Source: Balaenoptera acutorostrata
Taxonomy: Eukaryota; Chordata; Mammalia; Artiodactyla; Balaenopteridae
Length of the DNA stretch: 64,000 nt
Reading direction: 5' to 3'
NCBI RefSeq assembly: GCF_949987535.1
Contig: NC_080075.1
Coordinates: 37,632,269-37,696,268, forward strand
In this document: piece by piece, positions 46,321 to 58,689 of the stretch
Numbering within the stretch: the stretch's first letter is position 1
Layout of the letters: the number at the start of each line of letters is the position of its first letter
Program-made: the position numbers and the translations under genes
Notes under the pieces: generated by a model
Seen by the model: only the letters and a program-made list of their open reading frames with translations
What the model was told of the DNA's origin: nothing
The model's database searches: none

Positions 46321-47096
46321 AATTGTCCTTCACACACAATTTTAATAATCGATTCCTATCATATTGTGTGTCATATCATTTTCTTTCTTACTCATTTGGC
46401 TGATATAATAGGCTGAAAAAGGCTAGAGTTCCCACATACAACATACCAAAAATGATTTGACCTCTCTCATGTACATTCACTTGATAGAACCTACACTTTT
46501 AGTCACCACATTGACATTTTCATTCTCCTGTTTTGGATTCTTTTTTTCAATCATCAGGGGAAAATTAGATAAAATATTTAAATAATTTCATATATAGACA
46601 TATTGTACAACTGAAGATTGAATCCCTGCACAAACTATTAGAGGCTGGCAGGCAACATCAAAATTTTGAAATATCCTATTGGCTATTGTAAGAAAGCCTA
46701 AATCTGGCCCACAGAAGACAGTATGTGGTATCAAAGACAATGTGCAAAAGTGAGGAGTGTACAAAAGTTGGGACCACTGGTACTCCTCACAACACTCAGG
46801 GTCATTCTCGACACCTTGGTAATCCTGTGTCAGAGCAAAGTGGGCAAAGGAAACACTCAAGATCCCAATGGTGAGAGCTCTGGGTTTTAATAGAACTGAA
46901 AGAGAATGCTTAAAATGGTTACCAACTGCACTGTTTCAATTACATAAGGAGTTAAAGAGGCTTTTATTGTCTTGCCTAATTATAATAGTATTTTATAAAC
47001 AATAAAATGTTATATAATTGCAGTGTGTTTGAACCTTATTTATATGGAATTCATTCCAAATTTCAAATGACATCAAAATGCATTTTAAAATGTGTC
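46321..47096. other. unclassified AT-rich stretch
   Basis: No gene or nameable repeat recognised. Confidence 0.3.
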
Positions 47097-47175
47097 TCAG
47101 TGTAAGCTCCTAGAAGGCAGGGCCCCTTTCTTGCTTCTCTTTGTATCTTATCTCTCATAATATTTTTCATATAAA
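47097..47175 (+). repeat. L2 3' end fragment
   Basis: 'gtgtaagctcctagaaggca', 'gggcccctttcttgcttc' and 'tttgtatct' fit the L2 tail. Confidence 0.6.
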
Positions 47176-47259
47176 TGATCAAAAGTGCTTATCATAATAC
47201 GTATGACAAGATGAACTGACATTAAAAAAAGAAAAGCCATAATTAACCAAGAGGTCTTT

Positions 47260-47599
47260 TTTTTAAATTAAAGTATAGTTGATTTACAGCATTTCAGGTG
47301 TACAGCAAAGTGATTCAGTTATATATATATGTATGTGTATATATATAAAATATATTCTTTTTCAGATTCTTTTCCATTATTGGTTATTACAAGATATTGA
47401 ATATAGTTTCCTGTTCTACACAGTAGGTGCTTGTTGTATACCTATTTTATATATAGTAGTGTGTATCTGTTAATACCAAATCTCTAATTTATCCCTCCCC
47501 CCTTTCCCCTTTGGTAACCATAAGCTTGTTTTCCATGTCTGTGAGTCTACTTCTGTTTTGTAAATAAGCCCCTTTGTATCATTTGTTTCTAATAATACA
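47260..47599 (-). mobile_element. L1 3' end (minus strand) with perfect 15-bp target-site duplication
   Basis: 'aaagtatagttgatttacag', 'ttcaggtgtacagcaaagtg', 'tacacagtaggtgcttgttg' and 'accataagcttgttttccat' are the antisense of an L1MA-like 3'UTR. Duplications aaccaagaggtcttt at 47245-47259 and 47600-47614 are identical. An internal TA/TG microsatellite lies at about 47320-47352. Confidence 0.92.
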
Positions 47600-47614
47600 A
47601 ACCAAGAGGTCTTT

Positions 47615-48589
47615 AAAGATGTAATCACTTGGCTTCACACACACCCCTGTAAGTTACTTTAAATGGGTATATTTAAATCAGGCGCAGATGCTTTCCAAGT
47701 AAGAAACAGAAAGCCTACAGATAAGAAAACAATTGTGTACATTTACATCTTCATCAGATTATATTTCCTCTCATGCAAATCAGTGGAATCAACTTGCATG
47801 GAATTTGACGGCAAGTCTTTCAGCAAAGGCGAAGGAAAATTATTCAGCTTCCTTGGCTCAAAAGCCAACTTGAGCCATGGCTAGAATGGAAGGGAAATAA
47901 AAAGCAAGAGAGGCATCCGCAGAATGTGGCATCCTTTCACTGGAGGTTTTCATTTGCTCCCTCACACTGGCCAATATGAGAGCAGGAAAATGTTTAACTT
48001 CCGCCTTCAGTGGCATTGCCTGTGCTATTCAGGGAATCAGCGAGCTTGAGACCTCAGTATCCTCACCGCACAGCGATTGTTAACACACACACACACACCA
48101 CACACACAATTGAAACTGCCACTGCTTCCTCTGAATCCAGAGCTGGCTCCTCTACTAAGAATCTCCTCCCTGGGAGAGGCATCAGTGGAGCAAGGAAATT
48201 GTCTCCCCCTCCGGGTGTGTTACCAGGGTTCCCTCCTCTCAAGGCTTGTCACAGCCGTGCTCTGAGAGACACTCATCTGTGCTCCCCTCACTGTCTCGCT
48301 GCACCAGAAACAAGGAACAGCAAAAGAACAGTCATTACTTGTATTTGGCAAGAAAGGCGGCAGTGAAAGCTGGGAGGCAGTGGGCATGAAAATGTCAGAC
48401 TGAGGATCTGAATGAGGCAGGGAGAGCAAGCCCGGAGGAGCAGTCTCAGGGGAGAGGAGCCCCAACTACAGACACATAGGTAAGTGATGGAGAAGAAAAG
48501 AAAGAGGGAAACGGGGGTGGGGGAGCCCACTACACCAAAGACCAAACTCAGGTTCAACGCTGCTGCCACCTCCTGAGGTATAGAGCAGA
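47615..48589. other. unclassified stretch with a CA microsatellite
   Basis: (CA)n lies at 48083-48108 with one interruption. Open frames spanning it (48010-48366, 48077-48265) contain His-Thr runs from the repeat and no domain. No gene supported. Confidence 0.45.
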
Positions 48590-48850
48590 ATGGCTGAAAA
48601 GCACACAAACTCTCAAGCTGAATGTCCACAGTTCTAACGCTGGCTCCGCCACCTGTCACATGCACGATTTGTAAAGGTCAATTTTTTAACCTCTTCGTGC
48701 CTCCGTCTCCTCATCTGTAAATAGTGATGATGATGATGATATTGATAACCAACTAACAGAACTGTCATGAGGTTCAATGTTCATAATGGTTAAGGTTAGA
48801 ACAAGGTCTGGCACATAGTTGCTACAATTCGGATGATGATGTGGTAAAAG
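48590..48850 (-). repeat. MIR SINE (minus strand) with internal GAT repeat
   Basis: 'aacctcttcgtgcctccgtc', 'tcctcatctgtaaatagtga', 'gtcatgaggttcaatgttca' and 'ggcacatagttgctacaatt' are reverse-orientation MIR words. A short (GAT)n expansion at 48726-48740 sits where MIR normally has 'gataataata'. Confidence 0.8.
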
Positions 48851-50380
48851 TCATTTCAACACCCCGGACTTCCTTCCCTTATGTAGAAAAAGAAAAGAAG
48901 CGAAACCAGTTACCTTCATCTCCAATAGTCTCTCATTCTACTCACATGATTTGCTACATGCCTTGGGGGAACCACCGCCTAACCCTGTAGGTAAGCCCCC
49001 TGTAAACCAGGCCTTCCCGTGTCATTTGACACATCAGCCTCCGCCTGTAACCAGTGCTACGCAGCAGGCAATGCCCAGGGTGGGAGTGGGGGGGGGGGGT
49101 GCTCCACTGGGCCAGATGCCTGCCTGGGGGCTGAACTCCAGTCTCTGGCGGACAAGGTTCTAGGAGGAGGTATCACTCCCAAAGCACTGACAGCATTCAC
49201 CTTCAGTAAGTCAAAATGCTACTGCACAGGACTTTATGCCAAAATAAAGTATTAGGTGTTTTCTTTTTCCTTCCAGTTTGGATTCAAGATGGGTCTTTAG
49301 CAAATCAAGTAGGTAAAATACGTCTTCAGAGCACTTTCTTCAGTTCCCTACCTCAAGCCCATTCCAAGCAGAGGTGGATGAAACAGCAGGACGGGGTCAG
49401 AGGGAAGTTCTGCAGGGACCAATTTGTAAGGGGCACTAAAACATCACTAGGACACAGAACATCACTAAAAATGTCATCAAATGGTGAAAGATGTGCATTA
49501 AATGTGATCGGAAGAACATGTAACTCAATGGATCTTATCTGGGATTTTACTGTTCTGCGGGGGTGTCTGGAGATGGGTGGAGAGTAGGGTTTGGGTGGTC
49601 ACAACTGCTGGGAGAGTAATGGGGGGCGCCAGGAACAATAATCCATGAAATAGAACTTTTCTGTCAAAAATGCCAGTGGCTACCTTATTGAGGAAGAGTG
49701 CTAAGTACTCCCAGAGAGCACACACCTTCTAAGGACGGTAGTCCAGCTAGCCCCTGGCTCCCCGCTCCCGCCCCCATGGCCCAGGAAGGTGAGCATGCCC
49801 GCTGGGGCAGACGCTGGACTTCCAGGTCACAGAGAAGCTAAGGCTTCTCCTGGCAGCCTCCTCCATGGTCTGACACTCAGGGCTTGCTGCCCGGTTCCTG
49901 CATCTGGAATCCAAGGCCAAGCACCTGCTCGTGGAAGAGAGTGAATTGTGACCAGCATGCTCTAACTGTCCCCCACTTGGTTTCACATTTAATTCGCACA
50001 GCAACTCCCTGACGATGAGATATTCACTTTTGCAGCAACTCCAAAGGACTAGCGAAGGAGACTGGGAGGCTGCCCATCTAGAATAAGTAGCCACAATTGC
50101 CCTGCAGCTCTCCTCCCAGACCCTGCCCTGAGCTCTGGGTCTCACAGTATGACCGCCATCCTTGATGCACCTGGAAACTGTAGGCAGCTCCGCGGAGACC
50201 CCGCTTCTTCGCATCACTAGCCCCCAAGCCAAGCCCCTTGTGGATGTGTCTGGTGGGCAAATCAGGGTCACATGTCTGTGCCCTAGTGCAAAGGGGTCTG
50301 AGAAAACACAGAGTGGGAGACAGTCTCTGACTCCTAACAAGACTGAGGAGCCAAATTCCTCAACACGAAAGGGAGCCTCA
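48851..50380. other. unclassified stretch; G homopolymer near 49090
   Basis: Contains a G-run (49088-49099) and a long minus-strand open frame (49747-50493, 248 codons). The first 30-odd codons of that frame are antisense L1, and the rest has no recognisable domain. No gene supported. Confidence 0.35.
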
Positions 50381-50395
50381 AAAGCAGGTGGTGGA

Positions 50396-51145
50396 CTATG
50401 GAGAAGAGTATGGAGGTTTCTTAAAAAGCTAAAAATAGAACTACCATACGACCCAGCAATCCCACTACTGGGCATATACCCTGAGAAAGCCATAATTCAA
50501 AAAGAGTCATGTACCACAATGTTCACTGCAGCAGCTCTATTTACAATAGCCAGGACATGGAAGCAACCTAAGTGTCCATCATCGGATGAATGGATAAAGA
50601 AGATGTGGCACATATATACAAGGGAATATTACCCAGCCATAAAAAGAAACGAATTGAGTTATTTGTAGTGAGGTGGATGGACCTAGAGTCTGTCATACAG
50701 AGTGAAGTAAGTCAGAAAGAGAAAAACAAATACCATATGCTAACACATATATATGGAATCTAAGGAAAAAAAAAATGGTCATGAAGAACCTAGTGGCAAG
50801 ACGGGAATAAAGACACAGACCTACTAGAGAATGGACTTGAGGATATGGGGAGGGGGAGGGGTGAGATGTGACAGGGTGAGAGAGTGGCATGGACATATAT
50901 ACACTACCAAATGTAAAATCGATAGCTAGTGGGAAGCAGCCGCATAGCACAGGGAGATCAGCTCGGTGCTTTGTGACCACCTAGAGGGGTGGGATGGGGA
51001 GGGTGGGAGGGAGGGAGACGCAAGAGGGAAGAGATATGGGAACATATGTATATGTATAACTGATTCACTTTGTTATAAAGCAGAAACTAACACACCATTG
51101 TAAAGCAATTATACTCCAATAAAGATGTTTAAAAAAAAAAAAAAA
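50396..51145 (+). mobile_element. recent 5'-truncated L1 with perfect 15-bp target-site duplication
   Basis: 750-bp L1 3' end: ORF2 C-terminal coding ('GGLWRRVWRFLKKLKIELPY' is read across the left junction; '[16 protein letters not shown]' lies inside), 3'UTR and A-tail. Duplications aaagcaggtggtgga at 50381-50395 and 51146-51160 are identical. The perfect duplication and 14-base A-tract suggest a comparatively young insertion. The open frame 50162-50668 is a chance fusion of upstream flank with ORF2 C-terminal sequence. Confidence 0.95.
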
Positions 51146-51160
51146 CAAAGCAGGTGGTGG

Positions 51161-51835
51161 AAAGGAAGGGCAAACCTGCGAACATGGGCTCAGAGAGGAG
51201 ACTTCACCTTTGGGACTTGATTGTGGTTTTCACCTAAGACTAAGGTGACTGCGTATCCTCTGTGCCGGGACCATCTCACTTACGCCTGTTGGCCTGGCTT
51301 CATTAATAATAATATCCTTTTCATTCTCAGAAGTGTTGCAGTTTGGAAAATAAATAATGATACTGTCACCCTCCCTAAGCTCATGCCCTGCAGTGAGCCT
51401 CAAATGAGGCCTGCAGGGCTTTGCACATAGGCACATGCGTGTGTGCGCACAGCCCCAAACTGACTGCCCGGAACCGTGCTGCAGAGGCCAGGCTCCGATA
51501 CAGCGGACACTACCTCCACTCCCAGGAACTGCCCCGCCCAGTTTGACACTCCATCTTGAGAATGATTCACAGGAACCGCTTCCCCAATAACAGAATTGCC
51601 TTGACTTGGTATGTGATTTGTTGCTTTGCAGTTGGAAAACCAGGAAGTGATAATTCCTGGAAAAGATTCTTTCCACTGTGTCTGTTCTGTTAAGTGCATT
51701 GCTCAGGCTCCGTTATTTTATCTCACTTCCCTCAGGACTCTGCCCTTAGCTGCCTTCCAAGTAGCAATAAAATTCAACTTTTTGCTTGAACTTCAAAATG
51801 CCAGCATATTTTAGCCCTTTGGGGATAAGTGGCTG
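51161..51835. other. unclassified stretch
   Basis: A minus-strand frame (51230-51676, 148 codons) is open but has no recognisable family features. No repeat named. Confidence 0.3.
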
Positions 51836-51990
51836 GGGGAGGAATAAGAAAAGAAAAAGAGAAATCCAAAAAAAGGAAGGTTGAAGGATGAAGCAAGAAA
51901 GGATGGAGAATGGAGAGAAAAAACTAGAAGAGAAAGGAAGTAAAAAGGAAGAAGGAAGTGAAATAAGGGGAAAGAAAGAAGAGAGAATCA
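51836..51990. repeat. purine-rich (GA/A) low-complexity tract
   Basis: About 150 bp of nearly pure A/G on the plus strand (aagaaaaagagaaat, ggaaggttgaaggatgaagc). Possible triplex-type sequence. The minus-strand frame 51746-52039 is its Ser/Phe-rich antisense translation. Confidence 0.8.
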
Positions 51991-52449
51991 TCTTATATGA
52001 TGTATCATTCAGATGTTTATTTCCCTTGGACTGTAACATGTGTTGGTAAAAGCTAACAATTCATCAAGCTTGGTGGTCTCAGCCTGATTCCAACGGGTTT
52101 CTCCAGCTGAACTCTCTCCCGGCGTCTGAGCCAGTAAGCACTTCTGCCACACATCGCAGGACCACAGAGTCCTCCCAAAGAGCCAGAATCCATCCAGCAG
52201 ACTGCTATATAGTGGAAGGAATGGATACCTGGGTTTACCCAAGCTAACGCTCAAAATAAACCCTGAACACAGTCCCTTGTGATGTTAATCCCAAGGGGAA
52301 ACAACTCCAAATATTATCCAACCCTGATTTTGAGTCCCAGCAAAATAAAATTGAGAAATCCTTCCCAAGCTACAGAACAACTTTACCTGGAATTATCAGC
52401 TTCTTGAGAAAAGCCTTCCTCATTTTGAAAAATCCTTAGGTCAATTCCA
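51991..52449. other. unclassified stretch
   Basis: No gene or repeat recognised. Confidence 0.3.
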
Positions 52450-54780
52450 TTTAGGTCTTCTGTTATTCCCAGTGATGTTTTAAAACAATGGTACCCAAAT
52501 ACATATTCCTGAACTGATAGAGGGGAAATTACAGTTCACGAATTAAGACAATGACACATCTCAAAAAAAAATACACCCTATAACCCTGCTATGTTACTCA
52601 GTGCAGAGGCAGCATTTTCTCTCCCTGTTTACAGGTAATTTAGGCCCTCTGGCATGTTACTATCACTAAATATTGAAAATTTTTTAAAGCTTCTGTTTTA
52701 ACCCACAACCTCATTCTGATCTGTACAGGTCTACAAGGAGAGAGCTGGGAAAAATATCACCTCTTCTGAATGATCCAACCTCACAATTAATAATTGAGAA
52801 TCTCTTTCTCTTTCTCCCTTGCCTTTTTTCTCTCCGAACTAGAGTGCACTCTTCAGCTTGTTAAGCTCAGCTCACTCCCACTGATAATTCACTAGAGATC
52901 ATAATTTATGGACAATTGAAGCTGCAGAAACATCTCTTAGAAGGAACAGAGCAGATCCATAGCAACAATTCTTCAGGGGAATATTAATCCCCAGCTTTAT
53001 GTAGTGCTAAGTGTACAATAGTAATCAGAACTTGAGTAGAAGCTGCTAATCATTGAGGGAAAAGGCTGTATAAAGAATTCATAATGGAATTAGCCTGCGG
53101 CAAACAAAGAAAGACAAAATTAAATCAGCCATCAAATTGCACCAAGGAATTTTAATTTACAGGTTAATGTAGGATTATGTAACTAATCACAGCTAACATT
53201 TTCAATGAACAACCAATAAAATTCTGCTCTTTTTCTCCCTCTCTAATCTTACTAATGGTATTCTAATAACATGCTTTTATTACCTTATAATATGTTAGAA
53301 ATGGTTCTCAAAAATTCTTAAAGTCTTTCCAACTGTCAGTATCAGTGTAAAATGGTAGATTTGAAATAGTCAGTGGAAAGTGTGGATCTAGGAAGATCCA
53401 TTCCCCAGTTTAGTCCAGACTCAATAATATCTATATAAGTTTGCATAAAATAGATTTACATAACCATATAGCTTTAAAGTATATGCATGTTTTTCATGCA
53501 GTGCAGGGAGCTAAAATAGGACAAAAGAGACTAAATTAAATACGTGAAACTAATTTGGAGCACAAAGTGTATCAGCTAATTCTAAATAAAACCACTGCCA
53601 TAGATTTATATGTCAATATTGCAGACATATCCAATGACATACACACCAAGGACCACTCTAACGGAGTTTTCATGGTTTATAAATGTAAACATCATAAAAA
53701 GAAATAAGGTTTCTAGGATAAAAAGTTGATTAGCATTTCCCACGGGAGGGGGGTGAAATCTTGTATCCTCCCCAGTTATATTTTGATATCAACCAATGCA
53801 TGACAAAGACAGGGGGAAGAAACCCTCTACACAATTTGAAAAATTATATGAAACCCACTGCTTCATAAATATAAATATATAAAAAAAGACAGCATAACTC
53901 TTTGCACATTGGCAAGGGGAAACTCCAAAATTATTCTGTATGCTTAAAAAGACATCACTTTAATCAAAAAGATCTTTTTCCAACATATGGCAGAAGGAAA
54001 ATTATTATAAATGGAGTAAAAAGTATGTTCATAAGCTTTACTTCATGAGGGAAGAATGCTGGGAAGAAAAGGCGACGGCATTCTTCTTGCATATGTTTTT
54101 CTTGTCGAGAACAATGTGGGAAAGTCTCATTTTCCTTTAATCTAAATGTTCATTTTATGGAAGCAGCAACATGCAGTCCAGATATTAGCAAAGGAGTTTT
54201 GTTGCTTTATAAAGTCTAATTTTAAGATGCTCACTTCCAAAAAAACATTATGGTGTCAACTGCACTACCCTTCAGCAATCCTGTAATAACTTTATTCAAC
54301 CATTTCTAATTATAATTATATTTTCAATTCCTTTTAGCTATAGAAACTCTTTATCAATCAGAGCACAAGACAGAAAATTACTTTATTACAGCTACAGCTC
54401 GTTAGGCTGAGTGCTCTTAATGAAGCAGCCTCATAATCAGATGAAAATCATGCTGGAGAAAACTTGCATCATTAGTCTGGGCCTTAATTACCAAGAAATA
54501 TAGTCACTAACAATGATATTCCATTTCATGATATGGTGCATGCACCTTCTACACTAGTTGCAATTAATAATTCCACCGACTGCTACAGAATCCTTTCTAT
54601 TTATTCATAACAATGGAGGGGGGAAATTCTAAATTTAATTGAGCGCTTCAGATTGAGCTCTCTTTCTCCCTCTCTCTCGCATTCAGATTAAAATGTCACA
54701 AGGCTAATATTCTATCTTACAATAATTCATCATTTTAATTACATATTTTATGTATGTGAAATGTCTTTTTCAGCCTTCTA
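52450..54780. other. repeat-poor, TAAT-rich stretch; candidate conserved non-coding element(s)
   Basis: More than 2.3 kb in which I find no L1, SINE, MIR or L2 and no open frame of note. It is AT-rich and dense in TAAT/ATTA homeodomain-type cores: 'acaattaataattgag' (52790s), 'tctaattataattatattt' (54305-54325), 'ccttaattaccaag' (54480s), 'gcaattaataattcc' (54560s), 'tttaattgagcg' (54630s). Regulatory function and conservation are inference. Confidence 0.4.
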
Positions 54781-54964
54781 GTTGAGGCTGACATTTTTGG
54801 GGACACATCTAGGAAAATGTGTGGCCTCTTGTGAAGGTGGTTCCTACTACCCAGGACCACATCAAGGAAACTGGGGAGAAAGAAGAGTCCCTGCCATCAG
54901 CCCATCAACTCCATCCATATTGAGAACAACTGCCAACAAGAGGAGGGACATGTGTTTAGATTAA

Positions 54965-55170
54965 TGTCAGTGTCTTCTAACCGGCTTTGGGTGGCAGGCT
55001 GGCGATGCTCTGGGAGGCCCTATGTCACGGGCGTCTCTGTTAAGCGTGATGGATCACAGACAGAATCAGCAACTTTCCTTTGTGAAAGCCTCCTTTCTTC
55101 TGCTCCATTTCCTTTCACCCTTTCCTGCCTTCCTCTCTCACCAAGATCCTTGCTCCTGACCTCCTGAGAA
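54965..55170 (+). repeat. unnamed repeat, copy 2 (paired with 28740-28915)
   Basis: Shares ordered words with copy 1 ('gatgctctgggagg', 'tgtcacgggc', 'atcacag', 'tttcctttcacc', 'ccaagatcc'). The segment at 55171-55430 that follows is not obviously shared. Confidence 0.65.
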
Positions 55171-56739
55171 ATACCTTCAGCCAGGGCAGAGTGCCCTCAA
55201 CCCTCCTGCTGGGTTCTGCACCCTGCTGGGTCCCTGCGGCCCACCTGACTTCTCATCCTCTCTCCAGGCGGGCTTAATGCTGAGCTCAGGGTGCTGGTAC
55301 AACCGCTGCTCTTTTTCAGAAGCAAATTAGGCAATGGTGTGAGGTCAACGAGCACTTGAGGGAAGGCAAAGGGCAATGGGGTTGGCACAGATAAATGAGA
55401 ACCCCATCTGACCTCAAAACCCAAGTGTGCCTACAGCTGAACTTCCTGCCTGACATCTCCTTTCATAGGAATCGGTGCCAAACAGCTGGTTTCATTAATC
55501 TGGCCTGTGCTTTCCCCAATCATCTGCCTTATGAGCACCAAGCAGTTTGATAAATGAAATCGATAGAAGAGAATGACTTGGAAAAATCCACAGGGCACAA
55601 GATGAAAAGTTGGCTATAATAAAAGACAATGCTAATTTTTTTAAAGATTTTAACATCCAATTTCTATAGCATGAATGTAAAAATCCCAACTTAAAGAACC
55701 TTGGCTTCACCCTGATTAGTGTTGAGCAAGCTAGGGCACAGTTCCTGAGGCAGTATCAGGAGACACATTCTTCCCACCCAAGTTCAGACCCCAAATAAAC
55801 AAATAACTGAATAAAGTAATATATGAAAAACCACCATCGAATAAAACACCAGATGACAATTAGCTTGATGATGTTGAAGAACTGACTGTATCATGTGTGA
55901 GTCTGTTCCTTCTGGCATTGCTAAGGTTTGGAGGGAAGTAGTGGCAAGTGGCATTGTATTTCACATATATTTTACAGGGAAAGTGGACCCAGAGGAGGAA
56001 CTTGGAAGATGAGAGCCAGGAGAACCAGGAGAGTCACGGGGCAGAGCAGGAAGATGCAGCTGCCTGGGAAGGAGCACTAGGTGGTCAAGAGGAGGTGGAT
56101 CTGGACCAAGATAAAAAGCTACGAGAAGCAGCAGGAAATGAAAGCTGTCCAGGAAGACAGCGGAGAAGAAGGACATTAATCAGAACCACACAGAGCACAT
56201 TTCCATAAGAAAAATGTTTGGCATTCTGGACAGCACAGTGGCTTGCAGAACAGCCTGAGATGTGCAGAGATCCCTAAAGACAACTGGTTTGCAAAGCCCA
56301 GCCTGACACCCTGAGAAGCAGCCTCTTAAGCATCCTTAGAGGAGAGCCAAGTGAGAGTTAAAGGGAACCGGCTGCATTTCCGTGTTCTTCCATCAACACA
56401 ATGTCAGGAGAAGACATCAGCATTATCGTCCTTGCCTTCAATCACTCCTTAATGTTTCCTCCTAACAGCACTTCATTTTAGTACAGAAGTCACTGCAAGT
56501 GTTTCCATCCGACAGTGGCTACCCTCAGGGACATGGGAGAGGCCCCGGTGGAGCCCTAGACCTTTGTCAAGGGCTGTGTCTCACATTCTGATGTTCCCAC
56601 TCTCCGTGCCTGGCAATGTCCACCTCCAGTTCCACAGTGAGACAACAGCTGTATATGAGGAGACTGAAGATCCCTGCACCGTGGAGGCGTTTGAGGGGAG
56701 GTACCCAGCTTAACAGCCCGGTCCTTCAGCATCACTGCA
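55171..56739. other. unclassified stretch
   Basis: An 86-codon frame (55948-56208), rich in Glu/Gln/Arg, has no family features I recognise and its antisense is equally open. No gene supported. Confidence 0.3.
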
Positions 56740-56950
56740 GTGGCTACGGCATGAGATCGTCCTGGGGCCTGCCACGTACTAGCTAGGGGGTCTTAGGAGG
56801 TTGACTTAGCTCCTCTGTGCTTCAACTTTCGCATCTCCAAATAAGGGCGACAACAGCAACAGTGTTGCCGCAACGGTAATCTTGGAAGAGGCATGTAAAC
56901 GTGCTCATAATACAATCTGGCACAACAGTAAGTTTCAATACAGTCATCAT
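56740..56950 (-). repeat. MIR SINE (minus strand)
   Basis: 'cacgtactagctagggggtc', 'ttgacttagctcctctgtgc' and 'ttcgcatctccaaataaggg' are reverse-orientation MIR words. The right end is diverged. Confidence 0.6.
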
Positions 56951-57028
56951 CATTGTCATCATTATAATCATCACCGCAGACAAGAGACAGGCATGGCTTG
57001 CACTGAAAGTTGGTTCAAGGACTTCAAA

Positions 57029-57172
57029 CAGTGGTTTTCAAACTTGGCTATACATGGAAATCACCTGCCCCGAATTCCCCCACCCCGGACCAATTAGATC
57101 AGAAGCTCCCAGGTGGTATTCTTTAAAGCTCTTTGCATGATTCCAGTGTGCAACCAGGATTGAAACCCACTG
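57029..57172 (+). repeat. MER5-type hAT MITE
   Basis: Starts 'cagtggttttcaaacttggc' and ends 'gattgaaacccactg'. The inside has 'catggaaatcacctg', 'cccaccccgga' and 'agctcccaggtggta', the MER5A order. No matching 8-bp duplication is seen, as expected for an old copy. Confidence 0.75.
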
Positions 57173-57242
57173 ATATGGAGTCTTGAGGCCTATGCATAGT
57201 ATTTAGACCATGATGTTGCCAGTTAAAAGGCCTGCATCTTGG

Positions 57243-57577
57243 TGGGGGCTTCCCTGGTGGCGCAGTGGTTGAGAATCTGCCTGCTAATGCAGGGGACACG
57301 GGTTCGAGCCCTGGTCTGGGAAGATCCCACATGCCGCGGAGCGGCTGGGCCCGTGAGCCACAATTACTGAGCCTGCGCGTCTGGAGCCTGTGCTCCGCAA
57401 CGCGGCGGGGGGGGGGAGTCACGATGGTGAAAGGCCCGCGCACCGCGATGAAGAGCGGCCCCCGCGCCGCGATGAGGAGTGGCCCCCGCTTGCCGCAACT
57501 AGAGAAAGCCCTCGCACGAAACGAAGACCCAACACAGCCAAAAATAATAAATAAATAAATATTAAAAAAAAAAAAAA
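57243..57577 (+). mobile_element. CHR-type SINE with internal rearrangement, perfect 18-bp target-site duplication
   Basis: Canonical head and tail. Duplications aaaaggcctgcatcttgg are at 57225-57242 and 57578-57595, identical. In the middle the usual 'cgcaacaagagaggccgcga' is replaced by a 'cgcggcggggggggg'-type G-run (57399-57416), and a 'gatgaagagcggcccccgcg / gatgaggagtggcccccgct' unit is tandemly duplicated (57449-57488). The minus-strand frame 57123-57869 runs through the antisense of this SINE. Confidence 0.94.
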
Positions 57578-57595
57578 AAAAGGCCTGCATCTTGG

Positions 57596-58689
57596 AAAGC
57601 GGCAAAGCCCTCATCTCAGTCTCGCATAGAGCAATGGGGATCTTGGAGCTCTCCTTTAAGATGTGATGGTTTGGAGCATTTATGGCCCATGAAGGAGCAG
57701 CCACAGCCTTGGCTGAAGGAATGTGCCTGGTGGCTTTTCCAGCTGGCAGAATGGTCCATTTACAACATACAGAGTATAATGCATGCAGCCAAATGTTCCC
57801 ATAAGACAGCACCTGTGACTTGCAAACTCTTCTGTCTGGGGCCAGGACACACATGCGCCACAAGGACAAAGGTCGCCCTTGAGTACCAGTGGAAGGACTG
57901 TCTTCCCCGGTGGTTCAGTAAAAGCAGCCCAGGCAGAAACTGCCCAGAGAGATTATATTAAGGCCCCAGGGGAGGAAATGACTACCATCCAGATCTCTGA
58001 GAGTGAAGATGAACCTGTCAGAATGTATGAAGTTAGATGCAGGCTAACCCTGAATGAATGTGACAAACCTAACCAGTTAAATCCTTAGCTATCTTGATGA
58101 CTTTGGCAGCTGTTTGACACTTGCATTTACAGGATCTAGGAAAACTAAAACTTTCAACTACTTAGACTCCTCAAACCCAAATAAATCTGCCAGATGCTCA
58201 TTAGACAATCTTCTATTTATTTGCTTTTAATATTTAAGACACTTCCGCCACAGAAAGACCTCCAAGACCAAGTATGAAATGATAGAAAAACCACAGTTTA
58301 AAAAAAAGAAATTAAGAACAATAAGTGGCATCTAAACTCATCAGTCATTTCAATTCAAGTTTTTCTTCCGGCAGGAAGGGATTAATTTAGACTGCGGTGG
58401 TTACTGGAAATCTGAAAGGGGATCAGTTCATCCCAAGGAGTACAGGTTAGCACAGCCTCCTGTCCTCACAGGGAGCTGGGAAGGATGGGAGTGTTCAATC
58501 TCCCTCCCAATTAGAGACATCAAACCCCCCACTTTGTGTAATTATTTAATATTTCATGAGTTTTTGCTTCAGTGATTTTTTAAAAAAGCAAAACCAAAAT
58601 AAATAAATAAAATGCAAGCTCTCCCTTGAAACACCAGAAGCAGATCAGAAAAGGAAGACTTGAGGCATGAGAGACTGACTGACTAAGAG
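57596..58689. other. unclassified stretch
   Basis: No gene or nameable repeat recognised. Confidence 0.3.

Noticed and set aside
49747..50493. 248-codon minus-strand open frame in mostly unique sequence
   Set aside because: The N-terminal 30-odd residues are antisense L1, which inserted recently. The rest has no domain, and the plus strand is partly open as well. Without conservation evidence it cannot be called.
57123..57869. 248-codon minus-strand open frame
   Set aside because: Its centre is the antisense of the CHR SINE at 57243-57577 and its Phe-run is the SINE A-tail. Antisense CHR SINEs give the same 'SSCGKRGPLL...ARGPL' translation elsewhere in the window, so it is not a gene.
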